Assembly: GCF_900156265.1 (NCBI RefSeq)
Contig: NZ_FTNE01000004.1
Location: 1 to 64,000, forward strand
DNA length: 64,000 bases
Direction of reading: 5' to 3'
Source of the DNA: Acidiphilium rubrum
Lineage (GTDB): Bacteria; Pseudomonadota; Alphaproteobacteria; Acetobacterales; Acetobacteraceae
Below the pieces are notes generated by a model. The model was not told where the DNA came from, ran no database searches, and was given only the letters and a program-made list of their open reading frames with translations. Positions 17,740 through 27,074 of the stretch are shown here, piece after piece; the stretch's first letter is position 1, and each line of letters starts with the position of its first letter. Both the position numbers and the translations under genes were made by a program.

Positions 17740-18917
17740 TGGACGACGCAATTTTCATCGCGCGGCTCGATGCGCAGATCATCGAAACGCCAAGCTGGGC
17801 GTTCGGCAACACGGGCACCCGCTTCAAAACCTTCGCCGCCCCCGGTGCCGCGCGCAGCGTGTGGGAAAAGATCGAGGACGCGGCAGAGGTTCACCGCATG
17901 ACCGGCATCGCCCCGCGCGTTGCTCTGCATATCCCGTGGGACAAGGTGGACGATGCCGCAACCCTCGGCCGCTTCGCTGCCGAATGCGGCATCGCGATCG
18001 GTGCCATCAACCCCAATCTGTTCCAGGACGAGGATTATCGCCTCGGCTCGCTCACCCACCCCGATGCCCGAATTCGCGACAAGGCCTTGGCCCATCTGCA
18101 TGATTGCGTTGCGATCATGCAGCAAACCGGCGCCCGCGATCTCAGCCTGTGGTTCGCGGACGGCACCAATTACGCTGGTCAGGACGACATCCGCGCCCGG
18201 CGTCGGCGCCTGCGCGCCGGGCTGCAAGCCTGCGCCGACATCCTGCCGGATGATGCGCGTATGCTGATCGAATACAAATTCTTCGAGCCCGCCTTCTATT
18301 ATACCGATCTGGCCGATTGGGGTGCCGCATTGCTGCATGCGCAGGCGCTCGGCCCGCAGGCGCAGGTGCTGGTCGATCTCGGTCACCACGCGCAGGGCGC
18401 CAATATCGAATCCATCGTCGCCATCCTGCTCGATGAAGGCAAGCTCGGCGGCTTTCACTTCAACGCCCGGCGCTACGCCGACGACGATCTGATTGTCGGG
18501 TCCACCAACCCGCTCGAACTCTTCCTGATCTACGCCGAACTGGTCGCGGCCGCCGACGATCCGGCAACCGAAGCCTGCGCCCGCGGTGTCAGCTACATGA
18601 TCGATCAGAGCTTCAACATCGAAGCGAAAATCGAAGGCATGATCATGAGTATTCTGAATTGCCAGGAAGCCTATGCGAAGGCTCTGCTGATCGATCGCGC
18701 CGGCCTCGCCGCCGCGCAGGCAGAGGGCGATGCGTTGGGCGCGCACCGCATTTTGCTCGATGCCTTCCGCACCGATGTCCGCCCGCGTCTCGCCGCCTGG
18801 CGGCGCGGCCACAACCTGCCCGAAGACCCGTTGCGCGCCCATCGCGAGGGCGATTATCTGCGGGCGATCAAACGCGACCGCGGCGTTATCGCGACCGGCG
18901 GCGGCTATGGCGACTAA
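17739..18917 (+). CDS. rhaI: L-rhamnose isomerase (rhizobial/P. stutzeri subtype)
   Basis: A 392-residue TIM-barrel isomerase converting L-rhamnose to L-rhamnulose. The segment [16 protein letters not shown], followed by [18 protein letters not shown] and [11 protein letters not shown], matches the rhizobial rhamnose isomerase pattern with its metal-binding Asp and His residues. The Arg-Tyr region replaces the more common Ser-Lys-Tyr. The ATG at 17739 overlaps the rhaR stop (TGATG); a TTG one codon earlier is less likely. First enzyme of the catabolic operon rhaI-rhaD-rhaK. Confidence 0.9.
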   Translation: MDDAIFIARLDAQIIETPSWAFGNTGTRFKTFAAPGAARSVWEKIEDAAEVHRMTGIAPRVALHIPWDKVDDAATLGRFAAECGIAIGAINPNLFQDEDYRLGSLTHPDARIRDKALAHLHDCVAIMQQTGARDLSLWFADGTNYAGQDDIRARRRRLRAGLQACADILPDDARMLIEYKFFEPAFYYTDLADWGAALLHAQALGPQAQVLVDLGHHAQGANIESIVAILLDEGKLGGFHFNARRYADDDLIVGSTNPLELFLIYAELVAAADDPATEACARGVSYMIDQSFNIEAKIEGMIMSILNCQEAYAKALLIDRAGLAAAQAEGDALGAHRILLDAFRTDVRPRLAAWRRGHNLPEDPLRAHREGDYLRAIKRDRGVIATGGGYGD

Positions 18918-18935
18918 CTCGATCATGAGGCTCGG

Positions 18936-21011
18936 ATGAACGATACCGATCAACGCTGCCCCACCTGGCCAGCATCCCAACCGCCGGCCGGCGAGGGGCT
19001 GGCGGCACTCGCCCACCGTTCCCGCCTGCTCGGCGCGGATCGCCGCATTGTGAATATTTTCGGTGGCAATACCTCGGTCAAATCGATCGAGCGCGATCAC
19101 CTCGGCCGCGCGACGCCGGTGCTCTGGGTCAAGGCTTCCGGCAGCGATCTCGCCTCGATCGAGCCGAAGCATTTTGCCGGCCTCCGCCTCGATGACATCG
19201 AACCGTTGTTCGCCCGCCCCACCATGTCCGATGAAGACATGACCGCCTATCTTGACCGTTGCGCCTTCGAACCGGGGCGGCCGCGCCAGAGCATCGAAAC
19301 CTTGCTGCACGCCTTCACCCCGGCACCGCATGTCGATCATACCCATCCCGATGCGATCATCGCGATTGCGTGCAGCCCGAACGGCGCGGCGCTGGTCCAG
19401 CAGGTGTTCGGCAAAAGGGCGGCGTTCGTGCCTTATATCCGCCCGGGGTTCGATCTCTCGAAACAGATCGGTGCCGCCGTGCGCAACAATCCGGACCTCG
19501 AATGCGTCGTCATGGGCAAGCACGGTCTGGTCACCTGGGGTGACACCGCGGCGGCCTGCTATGCCAGCACGCTGCGCATCATCGGCGAAGCCGAAGCGTT
19601 TCTCGCGGCAAAAGCGAACCCATCGCCCTTCGGTCCTACCACGATCACGCGCGTGTCCGCCGCCGAGCGCGACACGCTGCTGACCCAGGTGCTGCCGGTG
19701 ATTCGCGGCGCGATCAGCCAGGATCGGAGCATGATCCTCAGCGTCGATTCCAGCGACGATGTGCTGAATTTCACCACCAGCGCCCAATGTGCAGCGCTTG
19801 CCATGCGCGGCGCCGCCTGCCCGGACCATCTGGTCCACACCAAGCGCGTGCCGCTGTTGCTCGACTGGCAGCCCGAACACGGTGCCGACGCCCTGATCAC
19901 GGCAGCCACCGCCGGGATCGCGCGTTTCGTCAGCGATTATCGGGATTATTTCCAATCCCACGCCCAACCCGGCGATACGATGGCCGCGCCCTGGCCCCGC
20001 ATCATTCTCATCCCCGGAATCGGCATGGTCACCACCGGCTCCGATGCCTTCGCCGCCGAAGTCTCCCGCCAGTTGTACCGCCGCGCCATCGCGGTGATGC
20101 GCCATGCCGATGTGGTGGGCGGCTTCGAAACACTCGACGCCGCCGAGAGCTTCGCCATCGAATACTGGCCGCTCGAACTCTACAAACTCTCGCTGAAACC
20201 GCCGCCGAAGCCGCTCGATGGCCATGTTGCGCTGATCACCGGTGCGGCCAGCGGCATCGGCCGCGCCGCCGCCGCGCGCCTTGCGCGGGATGGCGCGCAT
20301 GTCGTCATCGCCGATCGCAATGCCGATGGCAGCGCCGAAGTCGCCGCCGCGCTCACCGCCCGCCACGGGTTTCACCGCGCGATCGCCACGCCGATGGACG
20401 TGACCAGCGAAGCTGCGGTCGATGCCGCCTTCACCGCCGCGACGCTCGCTTACGGCGGGGTCGACATCGTGGTGAACAACGCCGGCATCAGCAAAAGCGA
20501 CCCGATCGAGGCGACCAGCCTGGCTGACTGGCAATTGATGTTCGACATTCTTGCCACCGGCTATTTCCTGGTCGCCCGTGCCGCGTTTCGCGTGCTGCGC
20601 CGGCAAGCTTGCGGCGGCGCACTGGTGTTTGTCGCCAGTAAAAACGCGGTCGCCGCCGGGCGCAACGCCGGCGCCTATTCGGCCGCCAAGGCGGCGGAAC
20701 TACACCTGGCCCGCTGCCTCGCCGAGGAAGGCGGCGGTGCGGGCATTCGCGTCAACACCGTGCTGCCGGATGCCGTGCTGTCCGGCTCTTCGATCTGGAA
20801 CTCATCCTGGCGGGCCGACCGTGCCGCCACCTACGGCATCGCCGAGACCGAGCTTGAAGCGCATTATCGCGCGCGCACCACGCTCAAGGTCAATGTCCTG
20901 CCGGACGATGTCGCTGAAGCCATCGCCTTCTTCGCCTCCGCGGCCTCGCGCAAAACCACCGGCGGCGTGCTGACGGTCGATGGCGGCGTGCCCGCCGCCT
21001 ATGTTCGGTAG
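18936..21011 (+). CDS. rhaD: Bifunctional rhamnulose-1-phosphate aldolase / short-chain dehydrogenase
   Basis: The 691-residue fusion has an N-terminal class II aldolase domain (about 30-400; HVDHTHPDAIIAIA carries zinc-binding histidines, and GKHGLVTWG supplies another). The C-terminal SDR domain has the NAD site LITGAASGIGRAAA, the NNAG motif and catalytic Tyr-x3-Lys in AYSAAK. The aldolase cleaves L-rhamnulose 1-phosphate to DHAP and L-lactaldehyde; the SDR half is expected to oxidise lactaldehyde. Length and order match the known aldolase/ADH fusion. GAGG precedes the ATG, and the gene follows rhaI by 18 bp. Confidence 0.92.
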   Translation: MNDTDQRCPTWPASQPPAGEGLAALAHRSRLLGADRRIVNIFGGNTSVKSIERDHLGRATPVLWVKASGSDLASIEPKHFAGLRLDDIEPLFARPTMSDEDMTAYLDRCAFEPGRPRQSIETLLHAFTPAPHVDHTHPDAIIAIACSPNGAALVQQVFGKRAAFVPYIRPGFDLSKQIGAAVRNNPDLECVVMGKHGLVTWGDTAAACYASTLRIIGEAEAFLAAKANPSPFGPTTITRVSAAERDTLLTQVLPVIRGAISQDRSMILSVDSSDDVLNFTTSAQCAALAMRGAACPDHLVHTKRVPLLLDWQPEHGADALITAATAGIARFVSDYRDYFQSHAQPGDTMAAPWPRIILIPGIGMVTTGSDAFAAEVSRQLYRRAIAVMRHADVVGGFETLDAAESFAIEYWPLELYKLSLKPPPKPLDGHVALITGAASGIGRAAAARLARDGAHVVIADRNADGSAEVAAALTARHGFHRAIATPMDVTSEAAVDAAFTAATLAYGGVDIVVNNAGISKSDPIEATSLADWQLMFDILATGYFLVARAAFRVLRRQACGGALVFVASKNAVAAGRNAGAYSAAKAAELHLARCLAEEGGGAGIRVNTVLPDAVLSGSSIWNSSWRADRAATYGIAETELEAHYRARTTLKVNVLPDDVAEAIAFFASAASRKTTGGVLTVDGGVPAAYVR

Positions 21012-22419
21012 TGCTGCGCGCCACATCGCGATCGACCTTGGTGCATCCGGCGGGCGGGTCGCGCTCGGTGCGGTCGAAGGCGGCCGGCTGAGTTTCGATA
21101 TCCTGCACCGGTTTCCCAATCGCGCCGTGCCCCTCGGCGCCAGCCTGTATTGGAACATGCTCGAACTCTGGCGCGAAATTCGCCATGGACTTCGCATCGC
21201 GTCCGGCCAGGGGCCGGTGGCGAGCATCGGCGTGACCACCTGGGGGGTGGATTACGCGCTGTTCGATGCCGATGCGCTGACGATCGGCATGGTCCACAGC
21301 CACCGCGACCGCCGGACCGAGGGCGTGATCGACACGCTCGATGAAACCATGCCGCGCGCCGATTTATATCAGGCGACCGGCGTGCAATTTCTGCCGATCA
21401 ACACGCTGCCGCAACTCCTGGCCGCAAAGCGCGCGTCGCCTGACCTGTTCAGCCGGGCGACCCGCTTCCTGATGCTGCCGGACCTGATCCATTACTGGTT
21501 GTGCGGGGTCGTGGCCTGCGAACACACCAACGCCAGCACCACCCAACTTTACGATCCGGTCCGGCGCGACTGGTCGAACACGGTGCTGACCGCGTTCGGC
21601 ATCCCGCGCGCCATGTTTCCCAATCTGGTCGAGCCCGGCACCATCCTTGGCCCGCTACTGCCCGCCATCGCCGCGGACACCGGCCTCGTCGGCACCATCG
21701 TCATCGCTCCCGCCACACATGATACCGCGAGCGCGATCGCTGCAATCCCGGCCGAGGCGGGCGAGGACTGGGCCTATATTTCGAGCGGAACCTGGTGCCT
21801 TGCCGGCATCGAGCGCCCGCGCCCGCTGATCAGCGAGGCCGCCCGCCGCGCCAATATCACCAATGAACAGGGCATCGCCGGCACCACGCGGCTGCTGAAA
21901 AACACCAGCGGCCTGTTCATCCTGCAGGAATGCCTGCGCGCCTGGGGCGATCCGCCGATCGAGCCGATCCTGCAAGACGCCGCGGCGCTATGTTCGGATG
22001 TCGCGATCGACCCGACCGAACCCGAGTTCGCACATCCTGGCGTCACCATGCCGGACCGCATCCTCCGCTGGTGCGCCGCCTGCGGCGTCGTGCTCGATCC
22101 GACACCCGCTGTGATCACCCGCGCCGTGTTGCGCGGCCTCGCGGCCTCGGTGGCCGCCAGCCTCGCCGAAATCGATCAGGTGGCCGACCACCACACCAAC
22201 CGCATCCACATTGTCGGCGGCGGCTCGCGGATTGACCTGCTGTGCCAGGCGATCGCCGATTGCACCAACGCCACCGTCATCGCAGGCCCGGTCGAGGCGA
22301 CCACCGCCGGCAATCTGCTGGTGCAGGCCGCCAGCATCGGCGTCATCGCGCCGGGTGCGATCCGCCCCGTCATGCGGGCGACCGCGGACCTCCGCCGCTT
22401 CATTCCAACAACCCGTTAG
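21001..22419 (+). CDS. rhaK: Rhamnulokinase (FGGY family)
   Basis: A 472-residue FGGY sugar kinase, with the N-terminal phosphate loop IAIDLGASGGRVALG, a middle TTWGVDYALFD, and a C-terminal HIVGGGSRIDLLCQ plus GPVEATTAGNLLVQA, the pattern of rhamnulokinases. It would phosphorylate L-rhamnulose for RhaD. The ATG at 21001 overlaps the end of rhaD by 11 bp; an in-frame ATG at 20980 would add seven unlikely residues. This completes a rhamnose pathway from uptake to DHAP and lactate. Confidence 0.9.
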   Translation: MFGSAARHIAIDLGASGGRVALGAVEGGRLSFDILHRFPNRAVPLGASLYWNMLELWREIRHGLRIASGQGPVASIGVTTWGVDYALFDADALTIGMVHSHRDRRTEGVIDTLDETMPRADLYQATGVQFLPINTLPQLLAAKRASPDLFSRATRFLMLPDLIHYWLCGVVACEHTNASTTQLYDPVRRDWSNTVLTAFGIPRAMFPNLVEPGTILGPLLPAIAADTGLVGTIVIAPATHDTASAIAAIPAEAGEDWAYISSGTWCLAGIERPRPLISEAARRANITNEQGIAGTTRLLKNTSGLFILQECLRAWGDPPIEPILQDAAALCSDVAIDPTEPEFAHPGVTMPDRILRWCAACGVVLDPTPAVITRAVLRGLAASVAASLAEIDQVADHHTNRIHIVGGGSRIDLLCQAIADCTNATVIAGPVEATTAGNLLVQAASIGVIAPGAIRPVMRATADLRRFIPTTR

Positions 22420-22440
22420 CCCATCGGGGCCGATGACTTT

Positions 22441-22487
22441 GTGAATATGCGGATTTCACTTGACACTGATATCCGTGTGAATAAAAC
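22441..22487 (+). promoter_or_regulatory. Candidate promoter and operator of the SorC operon
   Basis: A perfect TTGACA (-35) at 22460-22465 is followed after 16 bp by TAAAAC (-10-like) at 22482-22487. GTGAA-N9-TTCAC (22441-22459) directly abuts the -35, and another GTGTGAATA lies just before the -10, so GTGAA half-sites flank the promoter. This looks like self-regulation by the SorC-type protein encoded 40 bp downstream. The site was found by eye. Confidence 0.5.
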
Positions 22488-22526
22488 CTGCGGGACAATA
22501 AAAATTATTCAAACGGGGATGGAGCG

Positions 22527-23525
22527 GTGGCGTGTCGTTCAAGCAGGCGCCTTGGACATGATGATGTCGAACTCGCAACGAGAGTCGCGTGGCTCTATTA
22601 CGAATCATCGCTGACCCAGGTTGAAATCGCTGCAAGGCTGGGCTTGCCGCAAACCCGCGTCCAACGCTTGATTGCCCGCGCCGTGCAGGACGGCATCGTC
22701 CGTATTTCGATCAGCGGCGCGTTGGCCAGTTGTGTCGGTCTCGAACAGCAGATCGCCAACGGTTTCGCGCTCGATGTCTGCCGCGTCGTCCCAGCACCGC
22801 CGGACGGCAAAACCCTATTCTCCTCGCTCGGCCGCGCCGGTGCGGACTACCTGACGGATGCGTTTGAACGGGGCCGCCACAGCATCATCGGCGTCGGCCA
22901 TGGCCGCAGCATCGCCGCATCGATCGATCATCTGCCACCCGGGTCCTATCCCGATCTCACGGTGGTCTCGGCCCTCGGCGATGTGCCGCGCCGGGTCGGT
23001 GCCAACCCGTTCGACGTCATTCACGCGCTTGCCGACAAAACCGGCGCCGCGGCCTATCTGCCGCCGGTGCCGTTCTACGCCAACTCGATCACGGATCGCG
23101 AGATGCTGTTCCGCCAGCGCGGTGTGGTCGAGGCGTTTCGACTGGCGGCGCAGGCAAGCCTGTTCATCGTCGGCATTGGCGAGGTCAAACCCACCGCCTT
23201 CCTCGGCATGAGCGGCATGGTGCTGCCTGAGGAATTCGCAGCCGCCCGGCGCGATGGTGCCGTTGCCGAACTGCTCGGCTGCTTTTTCGATGAAGCCGGT
23301 CAGCGAGTTGAAACCGAACTGCACGACCGGGTCATCGCGCTCGATCCTGAAGTGATGCGCGGCCGCGAAGTTCTGGCCATCGCCGGTGGGCGCGACAAGG
23401 TGGCGGCAATCCACGCCGTCCTGAACGCCGGCCTCGCGACGGCGCTGATCACCGACGAAGATACGGCCACACGGCTGGTCCGGCTGAAAGCCACCCGAAC
23501 GCCCAAGGTGATGACCGCCTTGTGA
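22527..23525 (+). CDS. SorC/DeoR-type sugar-binding transcriptional regulator
   Basis: A 332-residue regulator of the SorC family. The N-terminal helix-turn-helix is YYESSLTQVEIAARLGLPQT followed by RVQRLIARA; the C-terminal sugar-phosphate sensor domain includes IIGVGHGRSIAAS and VVSALGD. The start is GTG at 22527, preceded by a purine-rich GGGGATGGAG; no in-frame ATG lies nearby. It heads an operon with a sugar kinase, a dehydrogenase and an aldolase, and is expected to respond to a phosphorylated intermediate of that pathway. Confidence 0.87.
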   Translation: MACRSSRRLGHDDVELATRVAWLYYESSLTQVEIAARLGLPQTRVQRLIARAVQDGIVRISISGALASCVGLEQQIANGFALDVCRVVPAPPDGKTLFSSLGRAGADYLTDAFERGRHSIIGVGHGRSIAASIDHLPPGSYPDLTVVSALGDVPRRVGANPFDVIHALADKTGAAAYLPPVPFYANSITDREMLFRQRGVVEAFRLAAQASLFIVGIGEVKPTAFLGMSGMVLPEEFAAARRDGAVAELLGCFFDEAGQRVETELHDRVIALDPEVMRGREVLAIAGGRDKVAAIHAVLNAGLATALITDEDTATRLVRLKATRTPKVMTAL

Positions 23526-23564
23526 AATCGTGCCTATAACGCAACAAATAAACCGGAGGCAACA

Positions 23565-23660
23565 ATGACTCGAAACATCGAAAACCCGGCCAAAGACTTC
23601 ATGGCGCGCGGCCTGTCACGCCGCGATTTCGCGAAACGCGCGGGCATGCTCGGCGCATAA
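23565..23660 (+). pseudogene. Tat signal peptide stub of a deleted sugar-binding protein gene
   Basis: A 31-codon frame with a strong ribosome site (GGAGG, five bases upstream) encodes a twin-arginine leader (LSRRDFAKRAGMLGA) and then stops at TAA just where a hydrophobic core would begin. This is the usual N-terminus of a sugar ABC binding protein. About 80 bp follow before the kinase gene; one frame there reads RPAILTVLWAITLALSKLF, a hydrophobic stretch that could be the tail of a lost membrane gene. The simplest reading is an internal deletion that removed the transporter genes of this operon. A genuine small exported peptide is less likely. Confidence 0.6.
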
Positions 23661-23744
23661 CAGACCTGGCAATCCGGCCGGCGATCCTGACGGTGCTCTG
23701 GGCGATCACCCTCGCGCTGTCCAAACTGTTCACGGAGCCATCGC

Positions 23745-25307
23745 ATGACCACCGAACCCCGCCTCATCGCCCTCGATGCCGGCACCTCCATGCTCAAGGC
23801 TGTCGCCTTCGATCTGGCGGGCCAGCCGGTCGCGATCGAAAGCCGGCCCAACCGCTATCGCGAAGCACCAGGCGGCCTCGCCGAGCAGGACATGGCGCAA
23901 ACCTGGGAGGATGCAGCGGCCACCATCGCCGCCCTGGTCGCCCGGCTCGATGGCGCGCCCGTCGCCGGCCTCGCCATCACCGGCCAGGGCGACGGCACCT
24001 GGCTGATCGACGCCGCGGGCACCCCGGTCGGCCCCGCCCTGCTCTGGCTCGATGGCCGGGCCGGGCCGATCGTCGAGCGCATCCGCGCGAGCGATACCGG
24101 CCCCGCCATCTTCGCCGAATCCGGTACCGGCCCAGCCGCCTGCCAGCAGGCCGGCCAATTGCTGTGGCTGGCCGCCAACCGCCCTGGCCAGCTTGCCCGC
24201 GCCACCACCGCGTTCCATTGCAAGGACTGGATTTATTTCAACCTCACCGGCGTTCGTGCGACCGATCCGTCTGAGGCGTGCTTCACCTACGGGTCGTGGC
24301 GCACCCGGGCCTATTCGCCGGTCACCATCGCCGGCTATGCGCTCGAACCCTACCGCCATCTGCTGCCGCCAATTGTCGATGGCATGACGACGCAGCACGC
24401 GCTCACCCAAGCCGCCGCTGCAAGCCTCGGCCTCGCGGCGGGCACACCGGTGGTGCTCGGCTATGTCGATGTGCTGTGCAGCGCGCTGGGTGCGGGCATC
24501 TATGGCACCGGTGCCGATTGCGGCACCTCCATCATCGGCAGCACCGGCATGAACATCCGCCTCGCCGACGATGATTTCGAGCGCGAAGCCGGCGCGCCGC
24601 TCAGCGGCTATCGCATGGTGTTTCCGGTCAAGGGCAAGACCGCGCTGCTGCAATCGACCCTCGCCGCCACGCTCAACATCGACTGGCTGGTCGGCATCGC
24701 CGATCAGGCGGTCCAACTCGCCGGCCACCCGTCCGATCACGGTGCCATGCTGCGCGCCCTCGACGAACAGGTACTCGCCGCGCCGCCGGCGCGCGCCGTC
24801 TATCACCCCTATATTTCGGCGGCCGGCGAACGCGGGCCGTTCACCAATTCGAACGCCCGCGCCAGCCTCGCCGGGATCGACCGCAGCCTCGACCTGCCCG
24901 GCCTGATGCGCACGATCTACGAAGGTCTCGCCCTCGCCGCGGCCGATTGCTACGCCGCGATCGGCGGCGCACCGGACATGATCAGCATAACCGGTGGTGC
25001 GTCCCGTTCGGTCGCGATGCGCCGGATCTTTGCCGCGATGCTCAACCGCCCGGTGCGGATCATCAAGGAACACGGCAGCGGTGCGCTGGGTGCGGCCATG
25101 ATCGCCGCCGTCTCGCTCGGCATCGCACCCAGCATGGATGATTGCGCCCGCGCCTGGGTCGCCCCGCTGCTCGGCGCGCCCGAACCGCCCGATCCCGCGC
25201 TCGCCGAGCATTACGCCCCGCTGCTGCCCATCTATCAGGCCGCCCGTGACGCCGCGCCGCCGTTCTGGCACCAGTTCGCCGGTTTCACGGAGACGCGGCA
25301 TGGATAA
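23745..25307 (+). CDS. FGGY-family carbohydrate kinase
   Basis: A 520-residue sugar kinase. The N-terminal phosphate site is LIALDAGTSMLKAVAFDL, the central part has ITGQGDGTWLID and LWLDGRAG, and the C-terminal part has SITGGASRSVAMRRI and GSGALGAAMIAA. It belongs to the FGGY family, nearer the xylulo-/erythritol-type kinases than rhamnulokinase, but no substrate is certain. GGAG precedes the ATG. It overlaps the next gene by 8 bp. It would phosphorylate a ketose or polyol for the aldolase two genes on. Confidence 0.87.
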   Translation: MTTEPRLIALDAGTSMLKAVAFDLAGQPVAIESRPNRYREAPGGLAEQDMAQTWEDAAATIAALVARLDGAPVAGLAITGQGDGTWLIDAAGTPVGPALLWLDGRAGPIVERIRASDTGPAIFAESGTGPAACQQAGQLLWLAANRPGQLARATTAFHCKDWIYFNLTGVRATDPSEACFTYGSWRTRAYSPVTIAGYALEPYRHLLPPIVDGMTTQHALTQAAAASLGLAAGTPVVLGYVDVLCSALGAGIYGTGADCGTSIIGSTGMNIRLADDDFEREAGAPLSGYRMVFPVKGKTALLQSTLAATLNIDWLVGIADQAVQLAGHPSDHGAMLRALDEQVLAAPPARAVYHPYISAAGERGPFTNSNARASLAGIDRSLDLPGLMRTIYEGLALAAADCYAAIGGAPDMISITGGASRSVAMRRIFAAMLNRPVRIIKEHGSGALGAAMIAAVSLGIAPSMDDCARAWVAPLLGAPEPPDPALAEHYAPLLPIYQAARDAAPPFWHQFAGFTETRHG

Positions 25308-26349
25308 CCCAGCGCGCGACTGCGCGGTGATCGGCGATCATTTCATGCGCCCGGCGGCATTCGAGCAGGCCATCCGCGCCGCGTGCGGCGATGCGGTGGC
25401 GCTCCGCTCGATGACGCTGCCCTGGCCCGACCTGCCGATGGAGCATGGCTATGCCACGCCGGGCATGGACGGGTTGAAGGAATACCAGGGCGATCCCGCA
25501 ATCATCGCCGGTTTTGTCGGCGATGCGGAAATCCTGGTCACCCATCTCGCTCCGGTCTCGGCGCAGATGCTCGAACGGATGCCGCGCCTGCGGTTGATTG
25601 CGGTGTCGCGCGGCGGCCCGGTCAATATCGACATGCAGGCCGCCCGGCTGCGCCAGATCCGCGTGGTCAACACCCCGGGCCGTAATGCCGGCGCAGTCGC
25701 TGAATTCACCATCGGCGCCATCCTCTCGCAAACCCGCCTGATCGGCGCCGGTCACGACAGCCTGCGCCGGCAGGACTGGCGCGGCGATCTGTACCGCGCC
25801 GATCGCACCGGCCGCGAACTGTCCGAAATGACCGTCGGCGTGATTGGCTACGGCCAGATCGGCACGCGCGTCGTGCGCCTGCTCAAGCCGTTCGGCTGCC
25901 GCATCCTGGTGCACGATCCCTACGTGCCGCTCGATCCGGCGGATATTGCCGACGGCGTCAGCCCCGCCACGCTCGAAACCCTGCTCGCCGAAGCCGATGT
26001 CGTCACGCTGCACGCCCGCGTCACCGCCGAGACCACGGGATTGATGAACGCGCAGCGCATCGGCGCGATGCGGCGGGGTGCCTATCTTATCAACACCGCG
26101 CGGGGCCCGCTGGTCGATTATCCGGCGCTCACCGCCGCGCTGCGCGACCATCACCTGGCCGGCGCCGCGCTCGATACCTTCGCGGTCGAGCCGGTCCCGC
26201 CAGACTGGCCGTTGCTGAGCCTGCCGAACGTGACCATCACGCCGCACATCGCCGGCGCGTCGGTCAAGACCGTCACCATCGCCGCCGCCGCCGCCGCCGA
26301 GGAACTCCGCCGTTTCCTCGCCGGCGAACCACCCCGCAATCCGTGTTGA
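25300..26349 (+). CDS. D-isomer-specific 2-hydroxyacid dehydrogenase family protein
   Basis: A 349-residue NAD-dependent dehydrogenase of the phosphoglycerate dehydrogenase type. Visible are the Rossmann motif GVIGYGQIGTRVVRLL, the NTARGPLVDYPAL segment with its substrate-binding arginine, and the late ITPHIAGAS with the catalytic histidine. The ATG at 25300 lies inside the kinase gene end; an upstream-open frame is an artefact of that overlap. In this operon it probably oxidises or reduces a sugar acid linked to the kinase and aldolase steps. It is unlikely to be serA given the context. Confidence 0.85.
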   Translation: MDNPARDCAVIGDHFMRPAAFEQAIRAACGDAVALRSMTLPWPDLPMEHGYATPGMDGLKEYQGDPAIIAGFVGDAEILVTHLAPVSAQMLERMPRLRLIAVSRGGPVNIDMQAARLRQIRVVNTPGRNAGAVAEFTIGAILSQTRLIGAGHDSLRRQDWRGDLYRADRTGRELSEMTVGVIGYGQIGTRVVRLLKPFGCRILVHDPYVPLDPADIADGVSPATLETLLAEADVVTLHARVTAETTGLMNAQRIGAMRRGAYLINTARGPLVDYPALTAALRDHHLAGAALDTFAVEPVPPDWPLLSLPNVTITPHIAGASVKTVTIAAAAAAEELRRFLAGEPPRNPC

Positions 26350-26380
26350 CGAACCGCCCCCTAACCCAAGGTGACCACAC

Positions 26381-27049
26381 ATGAACGAACGCGACCTGCG
26401 CGAATCCCTGATCCATGCCTGCCAGCAAATGAACGCGCTCGGCATCAACCAGGGCACCTCCGGCAACATCAGCATCCGCCACGGCGACACCATGCTGATC
26501 TCGCCATCCGCGACGCCCTACCACCTGATCGAGCCCGACATGGTGGCCGCCATGGCGATCGACGGTGAGTACGGCAGCTGGACCGGCTCGAAAAAACCTT
26601 CGACCGAGTGGCGCTTTCATCTCGATATCATGCGCGCCCGGCCCGATGTTCACGCCATCGTCCACAGCCACCCCACGTTCGCGACCACGCTCGCGATCGC
26701 GCGCAAACCGATCGAGGCCTGCCACTACATGGTCGCCGCCTTCGGCAGCACCGATATCCGTTGCGCGCCCTACGCGACGTTCGGCACCAAGGAACTCTCG
26801 GTGCACGCCCTCGCCGCCCTGCAGGACCGCATGGGCTGCCTGCTCGCCAACCACGGCATGATCGCTCTGGGTGAAACGCTCGACAAAGCCATGTGGCGCG
26901 CGGTCGAACTCGAAACCATCGCCCGGCAGTATTACTATGCGCTGCTGCTCGGCAAGCCGCATATCCTGTCCGCCGCCGATATCGATGCCACGCTCGATCA
27001 ATTCGCCGGCTATGGCATCGAGGACGACGCCCCAGCGAGCGCCGCATGA
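26381..27049 (+). CDS. Class II aldolase (L-fuculose-1-phosphate aldolase-like)
   Basis: A 222-residue class II aldolase. GTSGNISIRHGD binds phosphate, catalytic Glu lies in KKPSTEWRFHL, and the zinc site is IVHSHPTFA plus a later LANHGMIALG. This matches FucA-type aldolases that split a phosphorylated ketose into DHAP and an aldehyde. AAGGTGA precedes the ATG. It ends the SorC operon and converges on the decarboxylase-like gene, whose stop lies 25 bp away. Confidence 0.88.
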   Translation: MNERDLRESLIHACQQMNALGINQGTSGNISIRHGDTMLISPSATPYHLIEPDMVAAMAIDGEYGSWTGSKKPSTEWRFHLDIMRARPDVHAIVHSHPTFATTLAIARKPIEACHYMVAAFGSTDIRCAPYATFGTKELSVHALAALQDRMGCLLANHGMIALGETLDKAMWRAVELETIARQYYYALLLGKPHILSAADIDATLDQFAGYGIEDDAPASAA

Positions 27050-27074
27050 ATCCCAGGCGATGATCGCCTCGCCA

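Noticed and set aside
17499-20606. 1035-codon open frame on the minus strand opposite rhaR, rhaI and rhaD
   Set aside because: It is antisense to three clearly recognisable genes, reads as low-complexity Gly/Ala/Arg/Asp sequence and has no family motif. Long antisense frames are usual in GC-rich genomes.
25300-26349. serA (phosphoglycerate dehydrogenase for serine synthesis)
   Set aside because: The family fold matches, but the protein lacks the long C-terminal regulatory domain often seen and lies in a sugar-catabolic operon, so a biosynthetic role is unlikely.
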